A DNA stretch of 64,000 nt from Chryseobacterium paridis (GTDB taxonomy: Bacteria; Bacteroidota; Bacteroidia; Flavobacteriales; Weeksellaceae): NCBI RefSeq assembly GCF_016595215.1, contig NZ_JAENHK010000010.1:2403390-2467389 (forward strand), in the 5' to 3' direction. Position 1 is the stretch's first letter, and each line of letters opens with the position of its first letter. Below the pieces are notes generated by a model, which saw nothing but the letters and a program-made list of their open reading frames with translations, had not been told where the DNA came from and ran no database searches. The position numbers and the translations under genes are program-made. This document shows, piece after piece, positions 10,201-17,228 of this stretch.

Positions 10201-13200
10201 TAGCATTTAGCCAGGAAACAGTAGCTGTAGATGCTGTAACACTACTTACCATAATTGGTGCTGGTGCTGCCGTAGAACATGGCTGCAGGTCTACAATCCT
10301 TACAGCATAATCTTCGATTTCACCATTCGTAATGTTTACACATGGATCACTAATAGTAGATGAAGAGATAATAACTCTCATTCTAAGGGTAAGTGGTCCA
10401 TTATAAGATGTATTCGGAACAGTAAATGTTGCAGTGATAGGAGTTGTGTTATTAGGAGTTGTATTTATTACTCTTTCACTTGCTTCAAATATTCCGTTTC
10501 TGTTAAAGTCGATCCAAGCACCAACTGCTAAAGAAGGAGGGAAAGAACTTGGTGTAAGCCAAGATTTATCAACTGAAATACCATTATTTACAGAGCCACG
10601 TACGAATGTTACTAATTTCGCAGGATCTGCAGAATAATTTGTATATGAGTTTGCTCCAGAGTCATTATTCATGACGTAAGAGTTCGTTGCAGTTATTTTA
10701 ACATTTGAAATATAGCCATTCGTGCTATTCCCCGTAACGTTACAATAATTTACAGCTGGAGTACTAAACTGAACCGGAGCTGTAAAAGTTCCTGTCGTTC
10801 CAGAACAAATATAAGCTACACGAACTTCATACTGAGATGATTCAGTTAAACCAGTAATCGTATATGCATTTGTTGTCAAAGGAACAGGTGTCCAGGCAGT
10901 TGCTCCTACTGCTCTGTATTCTAATATATAAGTAGCTCCTATTGCAGGATCCCACATAACATATGCTGAAGTTGCAGTAATATTAGTTACGGTAAGATTT
11001 AATGGAGCATTACTTGTACATGGTATTGGCTGAATTAACTTCACTGCATAATCTTCCACTTCACCATCACCAAAATTTTGGCACATTACCGGAGAAGTGT
11101 TATATCGCATCGCCACTCTCATCCTTGTAGTTGAAGGACCGTTGTATGCTGTTGCAGGAACATTAAATGTAGCTGTTACAGGAGTAGTGGTACTGGAAGG
11201 AGAGTTCATAACTTGCTCCGAAGCATCGAAAATACCATTTCTGTCAAAATCAATCCAAACACCTACTGCTTCAGAATAAGTAAATCCTCCCGGATAAAAT
11301 TTTGAAACTGAAACTGTATTACCTGTAGAACCGATCACAAGATTTACCAAAGTAGCCGGATTGGTACTGTAATCTGTATACGTACTTCCAGCTGAGTTAT
11401 TACTCATCACTGCGGCTCCAACTGGAGTTACTGTAACGTTAGAAATATACTCACTCGCGAAGTTACTTGATTGCATCTGACAATAATTCAATCCAGGAGT
11501 TGTAAAGTTTACAGAAGGAGAGAAAGCTCCCTGTGTTCCTGAACATACATTAGCAACCTGAACTTCATACTGAATACCATCCGTTAAACCTGTTAACGTA
11601 ACAGTATTTGTCGCAGCATTTACAGGAATCCAGGTCGTACTTCCTACAGGACGATATTGAACAACATATGTTGCTCCTGCAGAAGCTGCCCAGGAAACAG
11701 TTGCCTGTGTCTGAGTAATCGCTGAAACAACAACACCTGTCGGAGCTGCTCCGGTACATGCTGCTAAACTAGCTACGGTTGCATTACCAATAGCATAGAA
11801 CACGTTACCTATAGAACTTACTCTAATCTTAACCGTAGAGCCTAATGTTAAAGCTCCGAAAGTTAAAGATTCAGTTCCGTCATTTGCAGTGGAAGGTGTC
11901 AAAACATTCCATGTAACACCATTATCTGTTGTATAGTCAATTTTCACATTGGCAACATTATAAGGAGCTGCTGTAGTATTAACTACATCCCAGGTAACAG
12001 TACTTGGTCCATTATTATAAGCTGTTGCTGTTGTTACTTTAAAAGGACCATCATTACCTACAGTAATCACCTGTTCTGCAAACTGTGTTTGCTGCTGATT
12101 AGCTATAGGACTGTTATCTCTCACTGTCACAGAAAACTTACTGTTTCTTGCCACAGTAGAAACTGATTCCCAGCCATTGTTAGAGTTATTAAGAACTCCA
12201 GCTAATACTGAAGATAATTTAGGAAAATATCTTATAGGACTTGTTGTAGGAGCAATAGATCTGAATGAAGCTCCTGTAGTTGTTAATCCTAAGTTATTTT
12301 TATTAATGGTTACTGTCGCATTATCTACTTCTTCCCAAGTATAAGTCATTGGGTCATTTTCAGGGTCGGTTGCAGATGCTGTTAATACAAAAGCAGTTCC
12401 CTTTGGAATATTATAGGTAGGTAAAGCAGAGATTACGGGTGGATTATTTGCTACCGGAGTCTCTACATCACAGGTTTTACTAATTAAATTAGCTTGTACC
12501 TGCTTGATACTCGCAATATGAAAATAATCATCAGAATGCGGCTGAACATCGGTATTAGCTCCTGTAATTCCCGCATATCCCATAATAGTAGATCCTGAAC
12601 CTGGCTCCATATTAACACCAGTTCCTTCAAGACCATGAGAGAAGGTATGATTACCTCCTAACTGATGTCCCATTTCATGGGCAACATAATCAATATCAAA
12701 ATTATCTCCTTGTGGAATTCCATCCGCTGGAGATGTGTATCCAGAACCTTTTCCTTTTGGAACTCCGGTAGTTGGATCCACGCAGACGCATCCTATACAT
12801 CCTGCATTACCACCACCTCCTGAAGCACCAAATAAATGCCCAATATCATAATTGGCATTTCCCACATTAGCTGTTAATGTGTTTTGCAGTTCTAAATTCC
12901 AGGCACCACCAGCTCCAGCAGCTGCCGGAGAATAAGGATCGGTTGCAGCATTCGTATAAATTACACCAGGAAAATTCTGTAAATTTAAATGTAATGCAAA
13001 ATCTTTTTCGAAAACGCCATTTACTCTGGTTAAAGTTGCATTGATAGCAGTAAGTGCTCCAGCAACTGTTCCACCATGAAACTGAGTATACTCACCTGTT
13101 ACAGACATTACCAACCTCATTGTTCTGTACTTCTTATCCGAGGACTTTGCAAAATTGGTGGTTTGGTTTGTAAAGGCAGAGCCTTTTTCATAAAGTCGAT

Positions 13201-13714
13201 TAATTTCTTGCTTAGATAAAAGGTTCTCATCCATAGAACATAAAAACCCTTCACTGCTTTTATCAGTTTTCGGATGCACACCGTAAACCGTCTTGTCTTT
13301 ATTCACCGGTTCTATAAATTCAGCCTTCCCATTTTTGAAAATCATTGACTGAAAATCATTGGGTGCTAAACTAAATCTCAGGTACTTGCCCGGATCATCG
13401 ATCCCGACTCCTACATAAGATCCAAGTTGATACTCGTCTGCCAATTCCTTTACAACAACCGGAAAGCTGTAAACGGCAAATCTTTCAATTTTCCCATCCA
13501 TCGTAGGCAACGAAATAGTCACAGGCTTTGCATTCTTGCCTGTTTCTTGTGCGTTTGCCAATTGGGATTTTAATAAGGGAATGTCTAAAGAGTAATAGTT
13601 CTTAATTTCAGAACTTCCTCTGATTTTCTCTCCCCTGAACGATGTCGGACTCCATTGTGCACTGGTGACGACAAACAGACAGAGAAAGAAGAAAGAAGTA
13701 AAAATTTTCTTCAT
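7256..13714 (-). CDS. Secreted reprolysin-like zinc metalloprotease with expanded FN3/GEVEDY repeats and T9SS tail
   Basis: This 2152-residue protein is predicted to be exported and processed by T9SS. The order is: signal peptide (1-19, ends VTSAQ); propeptide-like region to ~195; metzincin catalytic domain with HEMGHQLGGNH (His346, Glu347, His350, His356) and Met-turn STIMGYAG; a beta-rich region; seven fibronectin type III domains and five GEVEDY domains from ~650 to ~2070; and a C-terminal type A sorting domain (IYPNPVSS ... KKFIKE). FN3 and GEVEDY modules mostly alternate, but FN3 numbers 5 to 7 are consecutive. An unusual cysteine cluster NAGCIGCVCVDP precedes the active site. Its two shorter paralogues lie directly upstream. 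The likely role is digestion of extracellular protein, with the repeats acting as spacers or adhesive arms; that role is inference. The gene has its own candidate promoter and terminator. Confidence 0.9.
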   Translation of the reverse strand: MKKIFTSFFFLCLFVVTSAQWSPTSFRGEKIRGSSEIKNYYSLDIPLLKSQLANAQETGKNAKPVTISLPTMDGKIERFAVYSFPVVVKELADEYQLGSYVGVGIDDPGKYLRFSLAPNDFQSMIFKNGKAEFIEPVNKDKTVYGVHPKTDKSSEGFLCSMDENLLSKQEINRLYEKGSAFTNQTTNFAKSSDKKYRTMRLVMSVTGEYTQFHGGTVAGALTAINATLTRVNGVFEKDFALHLNLQNFPGVIYTNAATDPYSPAAAGAGGAWNLELQNTLTANVGNANYDIGHLFGASGGGGNAGCIGCVCVDPTTGVPKGKGSGYTSPADGIPQGDNFDIDYVAHEMGHQLGGNHTFSHGLEGTGVNMEPGSGSTIMGYAGITGANTDVQPHSDDYFHIASIKQVQANLISKTCDVETPVANNPPVISALPTYNIPKGTAFVLTASATDPENDPMTYTWEEVDNATVTINKNNLGLTTTGASFRSIAPTTSPIRYFPKLSSVLAGVLNNSNNGWESVSTVARNSKFSVTVRDNSPIANQQQTQFAEQVITVGNDGPFKVTTATAYNNGPSTVTWDVVNTTAAPYNVANVKIDYTTDNGVTWNVLTPSTANDGTESLTFGALTLGSTVKIRVSSIGNVFYAIGNATVASLAACTGAAPTGVVVSAITQTQATVSWAASAGATYVVQYRPVGSTTWIPVNAATNTVTLTGLTDGIQYEVQVANVCSGTQGAFSPSVNFTTPGLNYCQMQSSNFASEYISNVTVTPVGAAVMSNNSAGSTYTDYSTNPATLVNLVIGSTGNTVSVSKFYPGGFTYSEAVGVWIDFDRNGIFDASEQVMNSPSSTTTPVTATFNVPATAYNGPSTTRMRVAMRYNTSPVMCQNFGDGEVEDYAVKLIQPIPCTSNAPLNLTVTNITATSAYVMWDPAIGATYILEYRAVGATAWTPVPLTTNAYTITGLTESSQYEVRVAYICSGTTGTFTAPVQFSTPAVNYCNVTGNSTNGYISNVKITATNSYVMNNDSGANSYTNYSADPAKLVTFVRGSVNNGISVDKSWLTPSSFPPSLAVGAWIDFNRNGIFEASERVINTTPNNTTPITATFTVPNTSYNGPLTLRMRVIISSSTISDPCVNITNGEIEDYAVRIVDLQPCSTAAPAPIMVSSVTASTATVSWLNATGATYALRYKATASATWVTVNPVPAPGYIYTIPNLNGATPYEVQVATICGGTQGAWSASVNFTTLAINYCNAGTATVGDGYINNVTVNPTNSIAMSNNSGPTTYSDYSNDVTKLITFMRGSTGNNISIGRTILSSTYATSVWIDYNGDGIFDNATERVMNLGYSSTTPVTATFSVPANAYIGTNKVKMRVVVYYLTIDSACQNFTSNGEVEDYAVKFIDMQPCTTAPPSNITVSNITATTANVSWFASTGATYVLRWRLGATGAWNTIDPVPAPGNSYTITGLTELTGYQVQVATRCGGVLGAFSASVPFTTTAISYCNMTGTGTNDYISNVTITPVNPGIAPMSNTSVQTNYISYTTPATLVNLEIGSTGNKIAVTKGWAGATNSDAVSAWIDFNRNGVFETSEQIMAISPNTTSTVNATFNVPSTAYNGPLTTTMRVVLKRSSAPVMCQVATNGEVEDYAVRLRPCATGVPTNLAINTITHTSAIVNWTGVTNGFTYILQYRPLGSTTWTTVNASTLNGNPPVQLTGLTPATTYEVQVATSCGTTPGTFTPIKTFSTRCDPTPPTVTISNVTTNSALVTWAPIAPSSTYVLRYRVVGTTTWIPITVPTTPGNSYQLTGLSPYTTYEVQVANICVGETTINPYSNPKVFTTERTCELPPPGLTITNLTPTTAVVVWDPFPGATYIIRYRKVGIPSWTTVSVATNTITLTGLTELTKYEMQVANICSGTPGTYTPPYFFTTPTVIYCQMSSGSSVSEYISNVTVKPSGKPQMSNDSNAQNYSDFTGDPTKFIELIQGSTGNEISIAKSWTGTTNDEGIAVWIDFNRSGTFDPSERILVSSPNTTTPIKGTFSVPADAFVSMTDYKYVVMRVAMQKDAIPVNCVSFANGEVEDYTVRISKQTVPNPVNQTDILIYPNPVSSVLYVKNISKRANYKLYNAAGQLVSGGIILNNKIDVSQLINGVYVIDIDDVKGTAQKKFIKE
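7523..11761 (-). repeat. Tandem FN3-GEVEDY coding repeats, about 740 bp period
   Basis: The segment encoding GEVEDY[AT]V recurs near 7523, 8822, 9561, 10310 and 11050. Three intervals are 739-749 bp; the fourth is about 1300 bp because two extra FN3 modules (with no GEVEDY partner) are present. Each unit starts with a Cys-x(3-4)-Pro motif and the FN3 core GATYxLxYR. Copies have diverged in sequence, so this is an old expansion at the DNA level. Confidence 0.85.
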
Positions 13715-13743
13715 AAGCTTCTCAATATATTATATTAATTATA

Positions 13744-13751
13744 CAAATCTA
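13744..13751 (-). promoter_or_regulatory. Candidate -7 box of the 2152-aa protease gene
   Basis: The minus strand reads TAGATTTG, matching TAnnTTTG, about 30 bases before the ATG. The other three proteases have a similarly placed box. Confidence 0.4.
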
Positions 13752-13829
13752 ATCATTTTTTGTTATTAATTTGTAGGTACAATCATTTTTTTTATACAAA
13801 TTTCACAATAATATAATTTAACATTTCAA

Positions 13830-13863
13830 TAAAAAAAAATCCCCAGGCTAATGCCTGAGGATT
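13830..13863 (-). terminator. Terminator after the 986-aa protease gene
   Basis: An 11-base stem (one G-U pair in the minus-strand RNA) with a 4-base loop is followed by a run of T on the minus strand. It lies about 23 bases after the stop codon. Confidence 0.85.
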
Positions 13864-13885
13864 CCATATTTATAAGAATATTGTC

Positions 13886-16846
13886 TTATTTTTTAATGAA
13901 TTTAGATTTAAATACATCTTTTCCTTTTTCATCAACTGTAATTACATATCCACCTTTTACCAAAGTAGAAACATTAATTTTTCCACCGTTGATATTTCCA
14001 CTACCTACTAACTGACCAGTAACGCTATAAATTTTATAAGTTGCTTTATCAGAAACTTTAGTAATGTTTAATACATCACTTGCAGGGTTAGGATACAACT
14101 GGATACCGTCGTTTTTAATAACAGTTTCTGAAGTTCCTAAAGTAGAAGTTGCTACCACATTATAATCTTCAGCTTCTCCGTAACTAAGTGTTCCACAAGG
14201 ACCTGTTAAAGACCCTCCTGCATTGTCAGGACCTCCATATAATAATACCACTCTCATTCTCATAGGCTGACCTGTAACAGCTGACTGAGGAACGGTAAAT
14301 GAACCTGTAACCGGACCTGTTATCTGAGCAACCGGGAAGTTAAGAACTCTTTCATTTGCTTCAAATACACCATTCTTATTGTAATCAATCCATGCAGCAA
14401 CTGTATCAACATCAGGATTAGCAATGGTAACCGAAATCGGATAAGTACTGCCTTTAATTACATTAATCTGAAGAGCAGGATTAGTTGTATAATTTGTATA
14501 GGCACTTTCTAAAGACGTATTGTTAATGTTAGCAACAGTTACATTTGAAATATATTCATAATCAGTATCATCTGCCTCAGTAACACAATAGGTTAAAGTT
14601 TGTATTGTAAAGTTTGTAGACGGAGAGTAAGTACCAGTTGTGCCACTACATACAGTAGCTACCTGTACTTCATAAGCAGCACCTTCTACTAAATTATTCA
14701 ATGTTGTATAAGCTGTGTTCAAACTCAATTCAGTCCAGCTTGCCTCACTTACTTTTTTGTAACGCAATTTATACGTAGCACCTACAACCGGCTGCCATGT
14801 AACATCAGCTGAGTGTGCTGTAATATTGGATACAATAAGGTTTGTTGGCGCAGCTCCACTACATGGCGCAAGAGTTGTAACCATTATTGATTTAACCGTG
14901 TAGAATATATTTCCTATTGCAGAAATTCTCACTTTAATAGTCTGTCCATTCAGAGAAGATGGGAACGTATAGTTTTCAGTACCATCATTTGGAGTTGAGG
15001 CTGATAATAAAGTCCATGTCGTTCCGTTATCTGTTGTGTAATCAATCTTTACATTCGCCACACTATATGGAGCTGCTGTAGTATTAGCAACATCCCATTC
15101 TATTGCAGATGGCACATTATTATTTACATAAAAATTATTGATTTTAAATGGACCATTATTTCCCACAACGACAGTTTGTTCCGCAAACTGAGTTTGCTGC
15201 TGATTTGCCGCGGGATTATTGTCTCTTACCGTTACAGAAAACTTTGTAGTTCTCGGCACCATAGAAACTGATTCCCACTGATTATTAGAGTTATTTAAAA
15301 CCCCTGACATTACTGAAGAAAACTTAGGAAAGTATCTAGTCGGACTTGTAGTAGGCGCAACAGATCTAAATGAAGCTCCGGTAGAAGTCGTACCTAGATT
15401 AGCTTTATTAATTGTAACATTTGCATTATCTACTTCTTCCCAAGTATAAGTTAAGGGGTCATTCTCAGCATCTGTAGCAGAAGCCGTTAAAACAAATGCA
15501 GTCCCCAAAGGAATATTATATGTTGGTAATGCAGCAATAACCGGTGGATTATTTGCGATATCCGTTTCTACATCACATGTTTTTGCAATTAAGTTAGCCT
15601 GAACCTGTTTAATACTTGCAATATGAAAATATGGATCAGAATGAGGCTGTACATCTGTATCAGGACCTGTAATACCAGCGTATCCCATAATTGTAGTCCC
15701 TGAACCAGGCTCCATATTTACACCAGCTCCTTCTAAGCTGTGTGCAAAAGTGTGATTAGCACCTAATTGGTGTCCCATCTCATGAGCTACATAGTCGATA
15801 TCAAAAGTATCTCCTGAAGGTGGGTGCAAAGCAGAAGCATCTACCGTTCCGGTTGCTGGAGATGTAATCCCGGATCCTTTACCAAGGGAATTTGTATTTG
15901 CAGGTGCTATACATACGCAACCAATACATCCCGCATTCCCTCCTCCTCCGGAAGCTCCGAATAAGTGACCAATATCGTAATTAGCACTTCCTACAACAGT
16001 TGTAAGCTGTTGTTGCAATGACAAATTCCATGAACCTGGAGGTGCTAAGGGATTAGTAACCGTTGCATAAGGGTCTGATGCTGGATTATCAAAGATTAGA
16101 GTCGGATAACTTAATACATTTAAATGTAATGCAAAATCCTTCTCAAAGACAGCATTTACTCTTGTCACTGTTGCATTGATCTGTGCCAAAGCATTAGCTA
16201 CTCCTCCAAAATATTGAGTATATTCTCCAGTAACTGACATAGCCAGTCTCATTGTTCTGTACTTTTTATCAGAAGTTTTAGAAAAAGTAGTTGGTTGGTT
16301 GGTAAAAGATTTTCCTTCTTTCAACAATTCATTAATCTGGCTTTGTGAAACCGGATCTTCAGTTGTTGAACACAAAAACCCATTCTCATTTTTCTTTGTT
16401 TTTGGATGCACCCCATAAACTGTTTTATCAGCATTGACAGCATCGATAAATTCATATTTTCCATTCTGAATAATCATCGATTGAAAATCATTTGGAGCAA
16501 CAGAAAATCTCAAATATTTGCTTGGGTCATCTAAACTAACCCCAGCATAAGATCCTAGCTGATATTGATCAGCAAAATCTTTTGTCATTACAGGAAAGCT
16601 ATAGACAGCAAATCTTTCGATTTTCCCACCCATAGTAGGAAGTAAAATTTCTACAGGTTTAGAGTTTGGTCCCATTTCCTGAGCAGTTCTAAGCTGTGAT
16701 TTGATTTTGTCAAGATCAAGCTTATAATAACTTCGGACATAATTTGATCCTAGTTTCCCCCCTCTTTCGTATGTTGTAGGAGTCCATTGTGCCATAGCAG
16801 AAGCTCCTATCAAACTACAAAATAAAGTAGTAAGTAGTTTTTTCAT
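13886..16846 (-). CDS. Secreted reprolysin-like zinc metalloprotease with T9SS tail (paralogue 2)
   Basis: The 986-residue secreted protease is built like its neighbours. It has a signal peptide (MKKLLTTLFCSLIGASAMAQ), a propeptide, and a metzincin domain with HEMGHQLGANH (His355, Glu356, His359, His365) and Met-turn TTIMGYAG. One FN3 module (~660-745) and one GEVEDY-type module (GEAEDYNV near 889) follow, then a type A T9SS sorting tail (LYPNPASD ... KSKFIKK). The cysteine cluster NAGCIGCVC is conserved. It differs from the larger paralogue mainly by lacking the repeat expansion. The signal peptide is almost identical to that of the 971-aa paralogue, which indicates duplication. Separate promoter-like and terminator sequences suggest it is transcribed alone. 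Confidence 0.9.
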   Translation of the reverse strand: MKKLLTTLFCSLIGASAMAQWTPTTYERGGKLGSNYVRSYYKLDLDKIKSQLRTAQEMGPNSKPVEILLPTMGGKIERFAVYSFPVMTKDFADQYQLGSYAGVSLDDPSKYLRFSVAPNDFQSMIIQNGKYEFIDAVNADKTVYGVHPKTKKNENGFLCSTTEDPVSQSQINELLKEGKSFTNQPTTFSKTSDKKYRTMRLAMSVTGEYTQYFGGVANALAQINATVTRVNAVFEKDFALHLNVLSYPTLIFDNPASDPYATVTNPLAPPGSWNLSLQQQLTTVVGSANYDIGHLFGASGGGGNAGCIGCVCIAPANTNSLGKGSGITSPATGTVDASALHPPSGDTFDIDYVAHEMGHQLGANHTFAHSLEGAGVNMEPGSGTTIMGYAGITGPDTDVQPHSDPYFHIASIKQVQANLIAKTCDVETDIANNPPVIAALPTYNIPLGTAFVLTASATDAENDPLTYTWEEVDNANVTINKANLGTTSTGASFRSVAPTTSPTRYFPKFSSVMSGVLNNSNNQWESVSMVPRTTKFSVTVRDNNPAANQQQTQFAEQTVVVGNNGPFKINNFYVNNNVPSAIEWDVANTTAAPYSVANVKIDYTTDNGTTWTLLSASTPNDGTENYTFPSSLNGQTIKVRISAIGNIFYTVKSIMVTTLAPCSGAAPTNLIVSNITAHSADVTWQPVVGATYKLRYKKVSEASWTELSLNTAYTTLNNLVEGAAYEVQVATVCSGTTGTYSPSTNFTIQTLTYCVTEADDTDYEYISNVTVANINNTSLESAYTNYTTNPALQINVIKGSTYPISVTIANPDVDTVAAWIDYNKNGVFEANERVLNFPVAQITGPVTGSFTVPQSAVTGQPMRMRVVLLYGGPDNAGGSLTGPCGTLSYGEAEDYNVVATSTLGTSETVIKNDGIQLYPNPASDVLNITKVSDKATYKIYSVTGQLVGSGNINGGKINVSTLVKGGYVITVDEKGKDVFKSKFIKK

Positions 16847-16877
16847 AAATTAATACATTTTTTAAATTCACATTTAA

Positions 16878-16885
16878 CAAAAATA
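16878..16885 (-). promoter_or_regulatory. Candidate -7 box of the 986-aa protease gene
   Basis: The minus strand reads TATTTTTG, 31 bases before the ATG. The same octamer is placed almost identically before the 971-aa paralogue. Confidence 0.45.
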
Positions 16886-17097
16886 TAAAAACTTAAACAG
16901 ATATTTAATATAAAATATAATAAATACAATAAAACATTCAATATATTTTAAATAGTTCACAACAACAATCAAATTATTACATATGTAAAAAATAAAAAAA
17001 CAACATTAAAAAAACAAAATACCCACACCTAACAAGAAATCACACAATTAAAAACAAAATAACCCATATAAAAATAAATACTACACAATTAAACAAA

Positions 17098-17125
17098 AAC
17101 CCTTACACTTTAAAGTGTAAGGGTT
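17098..17125 (-). terminator. Terminator after the 971-aa protease gene
   Basis: A perfect 28-base palindrome (half site AACCCTTACACTTT) is followed on the minus strand by TTTTTG. It lies about 100 bases after the stop codon. Confidence 0.8.
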
Positions 17126-17228
17126 AATTATTTAAATTGAAAATTAAATTAATGTAATACTGCCTTATTATTAATATTATTCAAATAACACTTTAGAATA
17201 GTTAAAATAAAAGACTCCGATTCAAAAT

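Larger units (their letters stand above)
16847..17228. other. AT-rich intergenic region between two protease genes
   Basis: These 382 bases hold a -7-like box for the downstream 986-aa gene (16878-16885) and the terminator of the 971-aa gene (17098-17125). The rest is very AT-rich, with runs of A and no open frame of note. I see nothing else in it. Confidence 0.7.

Noticed and set aside
7523-11761. CRISPR-like or DNA-level repeat array
   Set aside because: The period is ~740 bp and the copies encode diverged FN3/GEVEDY protein modules; there are no short identical repeats with spacers.
7244-13714. Several plus-strand open frames inside the 2152-aa protease gene, and similar shadows in other genes
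   Set aside because: They are opposite-strand shadows of repetitive, well-supported coding sequence.
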